In this document: one piece after another, positions 1-6,860 of the stretch
Layout: every line of letters starts with the position of its first letter
How positions within the stretch are numbered: position 1 is the first letter of the stretch
Origin: Paenibacillus sp. A3
Lineage (GTDB): Bacteria; Bacillota; Bacilli; Paenibacillales; NBRC-103111
DNA: 47,938 nt
Reading direction: 5' to 3'
NCBI RefSeq assembly: GCF_001399685.1
Contig: NZ_JTHN01000072.1
Location: 1-47,938 of the forward strand
Notes under the pieces: model-generated
What the model was told of the DNA's origin: nothing
The model's input: the letters and a program-made list of their open reading frames with translations, nothing else
Databases searched by the model: none
Program-made: the position numbers and the translations under genes

Positions 1-83
1 TGATCGCATCGACAACGACATCCCGTTCACCGATTTCACCATCGGGTTTGACACGGCGGTCAGCATCGTTGTCGATGCGATCA
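1..83. repeat. 18-bp perfect inverted repeat at window edge
   Basis: Bases 1-18 are the exact reverse complement of 66-83, separated by 47 bases. The match begins at the first base and may continue upstream. It lies inside pfkA and alters the residue before the conserved IDND motif. Either chance or a fold-back chimera at a contig end is possible. Confidence 0.8.
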
Positions 84-592
84 ATAAGATTCGGGATACG
101 ATGAGCTCTCATGAACGCTCGTCCATTGTTGAGGTCATGGGCCGCCACTGCGGAGATATCGCCCTCTATGCCGGCCTGGCCAGTGGAGCGGAGACGATTC
201 TGGTGCCCGAGGTGCCGTACGATCTGGACGAAATCGCCAATCGCATGACGGAAAACTTCTCCCAAGGAAAGCGTCACAGTATCATTATCGTGGCCGAGGG
301 CGTAGGCAAAGGGGAAAATATTTCGGCGGAAATTATGAAGCGCAACGGAATCGAGCCGCGGGTGACCGTGCTTGGACATATTCAGCGGGGCGGTACGCCT
401 ACGCACAACGACCGGATTCTGGCTAGCAGCCTCGGCGATTTCGCCGTACGCCGACTGATCGCAGGAGATTCCGGCAAGGCATGCGGAATGGTCAAAGGCG
501 AGCTTGTTGCGACCGATATTGATAAAGTCGTGCATACCAAAAAACAATTCAATATGGAATTATACGAGCTTTCGAAACGGTTATCCCAATAA
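2..592 (+). CDS. pfkA: ATP-dependent 6-phosphofructokinase, 5' end missing
   Basis: Phosphorylates fructose-6-phosphate to fructose-1,6-bisphosphate, the committed step of glycolysis, in the cytoplasm. The frame is open from the first bases of the window, so the N-terminal ATP-binding part lies outside. Visible are the catalytic IDNDI segment at the very start, TDFTIGFDTAV, the effector/substrate motif VMGRHCGDIALYAGLASGAE, and the C-terminal GHIQRGGTPTHNDR, all standard for bacterial PfkA. The residue before IDND reads Arg where the family has Thr (GTIDND); the first 18 bases are the exact reverse complement of 66-83, so those first codons may be an assembly artefact. The gene ends at TAA 590-592, directly before a strong bidirectional terminator shared with the convergent peroxiredoxin gene. 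Confidence 0.95.
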   Translation, partial: DRIDNDIPFTDFTIGFDTAVSIVVDAINKIRDTMSSHERSSIVEVMGRHCGDIALYAGLASGAETILVPEVPYDLDEIANRMTENFSQGKRHSIIIVAEGVGKGENISAEIMKRNGIEPRVTVLGHIQRGGTPTHNDRILASSLGDFAVRRLIAGDSGKACGMVKGELVATDIDKVVHTKKQFNMELYELSKRLSQ

Positions 593-603
593 AAGCACAA
601 AAA

Positions 604-644
604 ACATGCAGTCTTCCGTGGGCGGAAGGCTGCATGTTTTTTTT
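604..644. terminator. Bidirectional Rho-independent terminator, pfkA/peroxiredoxin
   Basis: A 15-bp stem (604-618 with 623-637, one G-T pair, TGGG loop) is followed by eight T on the plus strand and preceded by an A-rich tract. It can therefore end transcription from both convergent genes. Confidence 0.93.
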
Positions 645-650
645 CATACG

Positions 651-1103
651 TTAGGACTTATTCCGAGTCTGGGCTAACACGGCCACAATTTCAGTGGTAG
701 GACGGTTTCCTCTTGCCGCATAACGGATCTTGCCGTCCCGGCCGATGACATAGACGATGCGCTGCTGCCCAAGCAGACCGAATAACGTCTGGCCCACATC
801 GTACAGCTGGCGGATCGTCTCCCCGGAATCGGTGACAAGCGGAAAATCGTAGCCGAACTTTTGCGAGAACTGCCGGTGCTCTTCGAGGGAACCGGGATTG
901 ACGCCCAGCACCAGCGCATCATAATCGGCATACTGGGCCTTGGAATCGCGAACCGCACAAAGCTGCTTCGTGCAGATGGGCGTGTTGTCCTTCGGATAAA
1001 AAATAAGCACGATCGGCCGTTTCCCCAGATGATCGGCTAACCTGACCGCACCTTGCGTGCTTTCTGCGGCAAATGCCGGAGCCTTGGTCCCGATGGCAAG
1101 CAA
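651..1103 (-). CDS. bcp: Peroxiredoxin, Bcp/PrxQ type
   Basis: A thiol peroxidase of 150 aa that reduces hydrogen peroxide and organic hydroperoxides, with electrons from thioredoxin. One AhpC/TSA domain fills the protein. The active site reads PKDNTPICTKQLC, with peroxidatic Cys44 and a second Cys at 49; this CX4C spacing is typical of atypical two-cysteine PrxQ/Bcp enzymes. The start is TTG at 1103, supported by AGGAGGGG about eight bases upstream and by alignment of the N-terminus (IGTKAPAF) with the family. It stands alone, convergent with pfkA. A second peroxidase gene (tpx) and two thioredoxin-like genes occur elsewhere in the window. Confidence 0.92.
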   Translation of the reverse strand: MLAIGTKAPAFAAESTQGAVRLADHLGKRPIVLIFYPKDNTPICTKQLCAVRDSKAQYADYDALVLGVNPGSLEEHRQFSQKFGYDFPLVTDSGETIRQLYDVGQTLFGLLGQQRIVYVIGRDGKIRYAARGNRPTTEIVAVLAQTRNKS

Positions 1104-1192
1104 AGGCTTCCCCTCCTATGGATGACGAAGTACATTAGTTGTATTGTAGCGAATTGCTGCTGGGGGAACAAGGCTAGAAATGCTGACGGACG

Positions 1193-2224
1193 CTACAGTG
1201 AATTATAAAACTCGACTAAATGCTCCCAAAGCTGTTTTCCGGCGTATGACTTGTAGTTCATCTGCTTAGCGCTGCCCATGTAGTAGGTAAACGGCTTATT
1301 GCTATGTTTGCGGAAGGTCGTTTCATATTCCTTGTATAAGTTATATCTATCGGGCTTGCTTGCGTCACCGTCGATTTCCATGTCAACGCCGATGTTTGCG
1401 CTTCGGAGCTTGATATAACTATCGTTGGCAGGAATAATCGGCTTGCCGTCCGTATAGCTCAAGTACCCGTTTGTTATGCTTTTGTCCACAACCAGCAGCG
1501 GTACTTTGTTTCCGTCAAAATAGTAATGCGGCTGCAGTAAAACGACATCGGCGATATTTTCGTTAATGACGTAAGCAAGACGTTTCAATTGATCGTTATG
1601 AGGGGTTACGTACGGAGCCCATGCCACATTGAGGCTGCCGTTGTTTTTGGCCCATTGCTTGATCGACCTCATCGTTTTGACTACGGTGTTATCGTTCATG
1701 TTGCTTTGCAGCGTTTTGGTCCAGTTTGCCCCGGTATATTTCGTACCGGTGTCGGCACCGTCCAAATAAATGTTCTCGAAGTTGATATAGACGCCTTTCA
1801 CATGCTTGTCCCATTTGGCTTGTCCGATGGTCTTTTTAACTGCATCAAGAAATCCGGTGATGGAGTCATCGTATGTGTTTGCGCTGCTCTTCGAGTTTCG
1901 TGACGGGGTGGAGATCCAAAGCTTGGCTTGAGGATTGGCCGCGACGATTTTATTGGCCTGATTGGCGAAATCCGTTACATCCGCTGAAGCTGCCGTCGTT
2001 TTGGTCGTCACGATAATGAAATGGTCCGCGCCTTTGGATAAATTGACAATATCTTCGGTTTTGTATTCCGGTTGATTCGAGCCCGTATAGATCAATACGG
2101 ATCTCATTTGCAGATTTGAGGAAGCCTGGGCTGTGGTAGTGAGCCCAACTGTCCCTGCTAACAGGACGGAACAACATAAAAGAGACAGACACCATGTTTT
2201 TGCCTTTTTCAAAAAAGATTTCAT
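1193..2224 (-). CDS. Secreted DUF4855-like protein
   Basis: A 343-aa protein with a classic Sec signal peptide (KK-rich start, hydrophobic stretch to about residue 33, cleavage near AQA-SS). The mature part resembles the DUF4855 group of predicted TIM-barrel proteins: a VLIYTG start, GVYINFENIY in the middle, WAPYVTPHN, LLQPHYYF, and a late acidic strand VDMEID, an arrangement seen in glycosidase-like barrels. No function is established by the sequence. ATG at 2224 is preferred over the GTG three bases earlier because GGAGG then sits seven bases upstream. It has its own promoter (2261-2289) and no same-strand partner. Assignment to DUF4855 is from motif recall, not a search; another glycosidase-like barrel family is possible. 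Confidence 0.72.
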   Translation of the reverse strand: MKSFLKKAKTWCLSLLCCSVLLAGTVGLTTTAQASSNLQMRSVLIYTGSNQPEYKTEDIVNLSKGADHFIIVTTKTTAASADVTDFANQANKIVAANPQAKLWISTPSRNSKSSANTYDDSITGFLDAVKKTIGQAKWDKHVKGVYINFENIYLDGADTGTKYTGANWTKTLQSNMNDNTVVKTMRSIKQWAKNNGSLNVAWAPYVTPHNDQLKRLAYVINENIADVVLLQPHYYFDGNKVPLLVVDKSITNGYLSYTDGKPIIPANDSYIKLRSANIGVDMEIDGDASKPDRYNLYKEYETTFRKHSNKPFTYYMGSAKQMNYKSYAGKQLWEHLVEFYNSL

Positions 2225-2260
2225 CACTTTTCCTCCATGTATATTTTGGTTTATATTTCC

Positions 2261-2289
2261 ATAATATGCATTTTGTTTTGTTTCTTCAA
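2261..2289 (-). promoter_or_regulatory. Sigma-A-type promoter for secreted DUF4855-like gene
   Basis: Read on the minus strand: -35 TTGAAG (2284-2289), 17-bp spacer, -10 TATTAT (2261-2266), about 37 bases before the ATG at 2224. Confidence 0.6.
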
Positions 2290-2416
2290 ATCTTTAATTT
2301 GTCTCTAATTCATTCAAATCGTGAAGCGGCATCGCTCCTTCGGCACTTGCTTCTTTTGGCCGATTTCGGTAGGATGGGGGAGCGGTCCATTTTGACAGGA
2401 TGAGGAGGCAACTGCG

Positions 2417-2626
2417 GTGTACATATACAAGCTGGAAGTCGAATTGCAGGAGCAGCCCATCCGTGTCGTGGTCATGGCGGAAAACGACGAGCAGACGTTC
2501 GCACTGCTGGACGAGCTGTTGGCGCGTCATTTTGTCCGCAGCCCGGAAGTGCTGGGAGCGACGATCGTCGAGAAGAAACGCGCGGTCAAAGGCGCAGGTT
2601 ATGTGATTGAGAGCAAAGAGCAGTAA
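2417..2626 (+). CDS. Small conserved protein, DUF3906-like
   Basis: A 69-aa soluble protein beginning VYIYKLEVELQE and ending with the basic segment VEKKRAVKGAGYVI. It has the size and N-terminal pattern I associate with the Bacillales DUF3906 family, whose function is unknown. The GTG start at 2417 has GAGGAGG at 2402-2408, eight bases upstream, which argues against the overlapping alternative frame from 2400. It is the first gene of a tight plus-strand run with the flavin reductase (31-bp gap) and ung (28-bp gap), so the three are probably co-transcribed. No catalytic motif is visible. Confidence 0.75.
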   Translation: MYIYKLEVELQEQPIRVVVMAENDEQTFALLDELLARHFVRSPEVLGATIVEKKRAVKGAGYVIESKEQ

Positions 2627-2657
2627 ACATTATAGGAAGCAAAGGAGCAGTCAAACG

Positions 2658-3191
2658 ATGAAAATTACGATTATTGCAGGAAGCAACCGTAAAGATGCTA
2701 CGAGCACGCAGCTGTGCCGGTATATTGCGCGGCTGCTTGATGAAAAGCAGTGCCAGGTTACGCTGTTCGATTTGTATGAGAAGCCGCTGCCGTTCTACAA
2801 CGGGGACCTCGATCAGACGGATGCGAATATCGTCGAGCTGAGACAGCGTCTGCTGGAAGCTGACGGCATCGTGCTGGCGACGCCGGAATATCACGGAAGC
2901 GTATCGGGCGTCTTGAAAAACGCGCTCGATTTTACCGGCTTCGATCACTTCGACGGCAAAGTGACGCTGTCCGTCAGCTCGGCCGGGGGAGCCGTCGGCG
3001 TCAGCTCGCTGCAGCAGCTGCAGACCATCGTGCGCAACCTGCACGGCATCAATTGCCCGGAATGGATCTCCATCGGCGGAGCCCAGCGCAGCTTTACGCC
3101 GGAGGGCGAGCCGGAAGATGCCAAGACACGGGAGCGCGTGCTGAAGACTGTCGGCTATTTCGCACAGATGATTTCGACGTTTCGGAAATAA
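2658..3191 (+). CDS. NAD(P)H-dependent FMN reductase
   Basis: A 177-aa flavodoxin-like NAD(P)H:FMN/quinone oxidoreductase of the azobenzene/chromate reductase family. The N-terminal phosphate-binding loop is IIAGSNRKDATS (residues about 5-16). The flavin-contacting segment TPEYHGSVSGVLKNALDF (about 75-92) is the family signature, followed by the SAGGAVG loop. The true start is ATG 2658, with AAAGGAG at 2641-2647; the longer open frame from 2607 has no ribosome site and overlaps the previous gene. The natural substrate cannot be read from sequence. It lies between the DUF3906-like gene and ung. Confidence 0.9.
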   Translation: MKITIIAGSNRKDATSTQLCRYIARLLDEKQCQVTLFDLYEKPLPFYNGDLDQTDANIVELRQRLLEADGIVLATPEYHGSVSGVLKNALDFTGFDHFDGKVTLSVSSAGGAVGVSSLQQLQTIVRNLHGINCPEWISIGGAQRSFTPEGEPEDAKTRERVLKTVGYFAQMISTFRK

Positions 3192-3219
3192 TCGGGAATG
3201 AAAGGGGAGTGGGATCGCC

Positions 3220-3927
3220 GTGGCGGCGATATTGCAAAATGACTGGGCTCCTTTGCTGGAAGATCAGTTTCAGGCGCCTTATTATAACCGGCTGAGATCG
3301 TTTTTGAAGCAGGAGTATGCCACGCGTACGGTATACCCGGATATGCACGATATTTTTAACGCCCTTCATTATACTTCTTATGCGGATACCAAAGTGGTCA
3401 TTCTCGGACAAGACCCGTATCATGGCCCGGGACAAGCTCACGGCCTAAGCTTCTCGGTCAAGCCCGGAATCCCGGCACCGCCTTCGCTGCAAAACATATT
3501 CAAGGAGCTGCAAAGCGACCTTGGCTGCTCGATCCCGGATAACGGCTGCTTGGTGCCTTGGGCCGAGCAGGGTGTGCTGCTGCTGAACACGGTGCTTACC
3601 GTGCGGCAGAGCGAAGCGCATTCCCACAAAGGACAAGGCTGGGAAACGTTCTCGGACCGTGTCATTTCGCTGTTGAACGAGCGGGAGAAGCCGATCGTGT
3701 TCGTTCTCTGGGGAAGCCCGGCCCAGCAAAAAATGCAATTGATTACCGAGCGGCGCCATTTCATCGTGCGGTCCGTTCATCCGAGCCCGCTATCGGCGCA
3801 TCGCGGCTTTTTCGGCAGCCGTCCGTTCTCGCAGGTCAACGATTTTCTGCGAAGCATCGGCAGCGCGGAGATTGACTGGCAGCTTCCGAATTTGGGCGTA
3901 CAAAGCCGCAGCAGCGGCACGGCCTGA
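3220..3927 (+). CDS. ung: Uracil-DNA glycosylase
   Basis: Removes uracil from DNA as the first step of base excision repair. At 235 aa it has the normal family-1 length. Motif [19 protein letters not shown], carries the water-activating Asp65. The DNA-intercalation and catalytic His motif [14 protein letters not shown] carries His187. The start is GTG 3220, preceded by AAAGGGGAG at 3201-3209. The C-terminus after about residue 223 is a short polar tail. It is the last gene of the DUF3906-flavin reductase-ung run and ends before a strong terminator shared with the convergent DUF4015 gene. Confidence 0.97.
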   Translation: MAAILQNDWAPLLEDQFQAPYYNRLRSFLKQEYATRTVYPDMHDIFNALHYTSYADTKVVILGQDPYHGPGQAHGLSFSVKPGIPAPPSLQNIFKELQSDLGCSIPDNGCLVPWAEQGVLLLNTVLTVRQSEAHSHKGQGWETFSDRVISLLNEREKPIVFVLWGSPAQQKMQLITERRHFIVRSVHPSPLSAHRGFFGSRPFSQVNDFLRSIGSAEIDWQLPNLGVQSRSSGTA

Positions 3928-3943
3928 CCTTTTGTACAAATGC

Positions 3944-3981
3944 AAAAGCCCGCTCCTTTCGATGGAAGGAAGCGGGCTTTT
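3944..3981. terminator. Bidirectional terminator, ung/DUF4015
   Basis: AAAAGCCCGCT (3944-3954) pairs with AGCGGGCTTTT (3971-3981), and the stem continues past a one-base bulge. The A-rich and T-rich arms suit termination in both directions between convergent genes. Confidence 0.88.
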
Positions 3982-4005
3982 CACTTATCTCGCAGGTAAG
4001 GTTTT

Positions 4006-5184
4006 TTACTTGTAATCGACGTCCGGCGTGTATGTATTGACGGCGTTCCATAACAGGAACTCTTCGGTGCCGTTATCTTTCAGCGCACGTACTTGCTCTT
4101 CGATCTCTTTTTTGCCGTAACGGATGTGGCCAGGTACCCAAGTGGCAGTGAAATCTTGAATCCAAGGCCGCACGACCGGCTTCAGAGATTGCAGCGGATC
4201 AAGCTTCTTGGTGGTATCCTTCATCGCCCCGTTGATCGTCACGTATGGCGCGGCATCCGGCACTTTGGCTCCGAACCAACCGTTCGAATAATGGCTCGGA
4301 TAAATCATCGGGCAGATGACGTCGACGTTCTGGGATATTTTCTGGAAGTCTTGGCCGATGCCTTCGGCGGCCGGTACGGAAGCGGCATAGCCGAAGATAT
4401 CAACCGATACCCGGACTCCCAAGGGGGTGAGCTGCTCCCGGGCGTACTTCACGAATTCGGCAACCGCTTCGATGCGGGAGCGCTCGTCTTTATCGTACTT
4501 CAGTGTATCGGCCCGCTTCTCGAAGCCTTCCGGGAACCGGACGTAATCGAACTGGATTTCCTTGAAGCCCGCCTTGGCCGCTTCTTTCGCAATCGCGATA
4601 TTGTAGTCCCATACTTCTTTCTTGTACGGATTCACAAAGCTTTCCGGCGGATTTTTGCCATTGCCCCAGACGGAGCCGTCCGGATTCACAAAAGACAGAT
4701 CAGGCCGTTTTTTTGCCAGTATGGTGTCTTTGAACACGACGATGCGGGCAATCGGATATACCTGGTGCTCCTGCAGCGTACTCATCAGCTTCGGCATGTC
4801 GGTAATAACTTTTTTCGTCGTCTCCATCGCGTTCAGCTCAGGATTGCCGGTATCGTACGTTATGTACCCCCAGTCGTCCTTCAGGTCGATGACCATCGAA
4901 TTCAACTCGGTTTCGTCCATCAATTTCAGCAGCGTATTCATACGCGAGCCGCCTGCGCTGTGTGCCGTGACGTAGATGCCTTTCACCTTCGGCGCATCTT
5001 TCTGCGGGTCTTTCTTGTCCGCCGGCGTCAGCCGGTCGAACAGATTCCCGTCAGGGGAAGGCTGCTGGGCGACGGCAGTTTTGGAGTCGATCGAAGCTTG
5101 GGCCACCTGCTCGAATGTCGCATCGGGATGATCGGCGCTAACGCCCCCCCAGGCCATGAGGAACGCGGCCAATAAAAGTTCCAT
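4006..5184 (-). CDS. Putative glycoside hydrolase, DUF4015 family
   Basis: A 392-aa exported protein. A hydrophobic N-terminus (about residues 1-18) is followed by a polar linker. From about residue 65 a TIM-barrel of the DUF4015 putative glycosidase family starts at KVKGIYVTAHSAGG. Other hallmarks are VIDLKDDWGYI, YPIARIVVFKD, the barrel strand EIQFDYVRFPEG with acidic residues in the expected catalytic position, SVDIFGYAAS, and ICPMIYPSHY. The substrate is unknown; members are thought to act on cell-wall or extracellular polysaccharides. ATG 5184 has AAGGAGA about ten bases upstream. It is monocistronic, convergent with ung and divergent from the MFS gene. Confidence 0.87.
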   Translation of the reverse strand: MELLLAAFLMAWGGVSADHPDATFEQVAQASIDSKTAVAQQPSPDGNLFDRLTPADKKDPQKDAPKVKGIYVTAHSAGGSRMNTLLKLMDETELNSMVIDLKDDWGYITYDTGNPELNAMETTKKVITDMPKLMSTLQEHQVYPIARIVVFKDTILAKKRPDLSFVNPDGSVWGNGKNPPESFVNPYKKEVWDYNIAIAKEAAKAGFKEIQFDYVRFPEGFEKRADTLKYDKDERSRIEAVAEFVKYAREQLTPLGVRVSVDIFGYAASVPAAEGIGQDFQKISQNVDVICPMIYPSHYSNGWFGAKVPDAAPYVTINGAMKDTTKKLDPLQSLKPVVRPWIQDFTATWVPGHIRYGKKEIEEQVRALKDNGTEEFLLWNAVNTYTPDVDYK

Positions 5185-5298
5185 GAATCAGTCTCTCCTT
5201 GCTAGTTTGATATCTATCATTATAATAAAAGAGTCGGCAATCCGATAGAGAGCTTTGATAGATTTTAAATGACACATCAAAAAAGGACCGGTGCCCGG

Positions 5299-6456
5299 AT
5301 GAACAAACAAATCTGGACGCTGCGGGGTCTGAACTTTTCATACTATGCGACCACCGCTGTTCTCCTGCCGTTTCTGCCCCTTTACTTTGAAGGAAAAGGC
5401 TACTCTTCCTCACAGATCGGACTGCTTATGATGATCGGGCCGTTTGTGACGATCTTCGCCCAGCCGATCTGGGGCTATTTGAGCGACCGCTACCAGACGC
5501 TGAAGACGATCATCTTCGGGCTCTGGGTCATGACGGTTTTGTCAAGCATCGGCATTTTCGAAACGAGCGGGTACACCCTTGCGCTGCTCTTTATGCTGCT
5601 GCTGTACTTCTTCATGCAATCGTCGGTGCCGCTGCTCGACACGGTGTCGATTAAATCCGCGCTGCAAGCCGGGAAAAGCTACGGTTCGATCCGGATGTGG
5701 GGCTCGATAGGATTTACGCTGCTGGCGCTATCGTCCGGTTATGTATTGGACGCCTTAGGCGGGATGAACAGCATTCCTTATGTGTATTGGAGCATCTGGG
5801 TGCTGCCTTTTGTGCTGCTCGTGTTTCTTAAAGACGAGAAAGGAACGGGAGAGCGCATTTCGCTCAAGGCGCTGGGCAGCTTGTTCGGAAACAAGCCGTT
5901 CCTATGGTTTCTGCTGCTGATCTTTATGCTCATGGTGCCGCACCGGATGAATGACGGACTGTTCGTCCTGTATTTGAAAGATTTAGGAGCTACGGATTCA
6001 ATGGCGGGATGGGCCTGGGCGCTTGCGGCAGGAGCGGAAATTCCGACCTTCGCGCTGCTCGGCCGCTATATGCATCGGTTTCACGAGCTGGCGCTGCTGG
6101 GGATCGTCGCGGTGCTGTACACGATTCGCTGGTTGTTATATGGCTGGGTATCGGACCCGTCCGTATTGATGTTATTACAAGCGACGCACTGTATTACGTT
6201 CGCCGCCTTTTGGATCGTTTCGGTGCAATATGTCGTCCGGCTCGTGCCGCAAGAGCTGCAATCTACGGGCCAGTCGATGCTGTCCATGGTGTTTCTGGGG
6301 CTTGCGGGCATTGCCGGCGGTTCGGTCGGAGGCTGGATCAAAGACGAATGGGGCGGCTCGTACATGTATTACATGGGAGCGGGGATGGCTTGTATCGCAG
6401 CGGTGCTGCTGCTTGGTACACATGCGTATTATCGCAAAAAAAACCATCCGGCCTGA
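5299..6456 (+). CDS. MFS permease, 3-phenylpropionate/LacY-like branch
   Basis: A 385-aa integral membrane transporter with about twelve hydrophobic segments. The loop 2-3 motif GYLSDRYQTLK fits the major facilitator signature, and the N-terminus LRGLNFSYYATTAVLLPFLPLYFEGKGYSSSQIGLL is typical of the MFS_1-like branch of sugar or aromatic-acid proton symporters. The ATG at 5299 is preferred because AAAAGGA (5281-5287) precedes it; the ATG at 5269 has no ribosome site. It is convergent with tatA, with a 29-bp gap and no obvious terminator. The substrate cannot be predicted; the nearby fucosidase is on the other strand beyond tatA, so a fucoside role would be a guess. Confidence 0.85.
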   Translation: MNKQIWTLRGLNFSYYATTAVLLPFLPLYFEGKGYSSSQIGLLMMIGPFVTIFAQPIWGYLSDRYQTLKTIIFGLWVMTVLSSIGIFETSGYTLALLFMLLLYFFMQSSVPLLDTVSIKSALQAGKSYGSIRMWGSIGFTLLALSSGYVLDALGGMNSIPYVYWSIWVLPFVLLVFLKDEKGTGERISLKALGSLFGNKPFLWFLLLIFMLMVPHRMNDGLFVLYLKDLGATDSMAGWAWALAAGAEIPTFALLGRYMHRFHELALLGIVAVLYTIRWLLYGWVSDPSVLMLLQATHCITFAAFWIVSVQYVVRLVPQELQSTGQSMLSMVFLGLAGIAGGSVGGWIKDEWGGSYMYYMGAGMACIAAVLLLGTHAYYRKKNHPA

Positions 6457-6485
6457 TCGGGGACGAATGGTTTCATGTACTGGAA

Positions 6486-6734
6486 TTATTTATTCGCTGT
6501 CGGCTGAACGGGTTCGCTTGCCGACGAAGCCGCAGGAGCCGCCAATTCTTTTTTCGGGGCTTCGGGCTCCGGAGGATTATCGTCGGAACGGCCGCCGTTG
6601 CCTGACGTTGCATCTTTAAATTCGCGGAACATTTTGCCGAAACCGCGTCCTAGCTCCGGAAGCTTGTTCGGTCCGAACAAAAGCAGAGCGACGAGAGCGA
6701 TCAAAATGATGTGCCAAGGGGATAATGCTCCCAT
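6486..6734 (-). CDS. tatA: Twin-arginine translocase subunit TatA/TatE
   Basis: An 82-aa pore-forming subunit of the Tat pathway, which exports folded proteins across the membrane. The N-terminal transmembrane helix (about 7-20), the FGP hinge (FGPNKLPELGRGFGK), and the amphipathic helix ending MFREFKDAT are diagnostic. The rest is a disordered Pro/Ala/Glu-rich tail. ATG 6734 has GGAGGTG ten bases upstream. No tatC lies nearby, so this is a stand-alone tatA. Its own promoter (6785-6812) is flanked by two palindromes, which points to specific control. Confidence 0.95.
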   Translation of the reverse strand: MGALSPWHIILIALVALLLFGPNKLPELGRGFGKMFREFKDATSGNGGRSDDNPPEPEAPKKELAAPAASSASEPVQPTANK

Positions 6735-6752
6735 AGTTTAAGTACACCTCCG

Positions 6753-6779
6753 AAATGGTATGATCTAATCATACCATTT
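6753..6779. promoter_or_regulatory. 12-bp-arm palindrome in tatA leader, possible operator
   Basis: AAATGGTATGAT (6753-6764), three-base loop, then the exact reverse complement at 6768-6779. It lies between the predicted tatA -10 box and the ribosome binding site. There is no T-run on either side, so it is unlikely to be a terminator. It fits a repressor operator or a stabilising 5' hairpin. Confidence 0.6.
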
Positions 6780-6784
6780 ATTTA

Positions 6785-6812
6785 ATTGTACTATAACACA
6801 TTTTTGTTACAA
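6785..6812 (-). promoter_or_regulatory. Predicted tatA promoter
   Basis: Minus strand: -35 TTGTAA (6807-6812), 16-bp spacer, -10 TACAAT (6785-6790). The predicted transcript starts just before the 12-bp palindrome at 6753-6779. Confidence 0.55.
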
Positions 6813-6823
6813 AAAGACAACGA

Positions 6824-6842
6824 TTTTAGGACAGTCCTAAAA
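6824..6842. promoter_or_regulatory. 9-bp-arm palindrome between fucosidase and tatA
   Basis: TTTTAGGAC (6824-6832), one base, then GTCCTAAAA (6834-6842). It starts 18 bases after the fucosidase stop on the minus strand and 12 bases upstream of the tatA -35. It may be a weak terminator or a second operator; no T-run directly follows. Confidence 0.4.
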
Positions 6843-6860
6843 ATATTTTAAGAAAATCAA

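Noticed and set aside
4093-5175. 360-aa open frame antisense to DUF4015
   Set aside because: No ribosome site or domain; the composition is that of a mirror frame.
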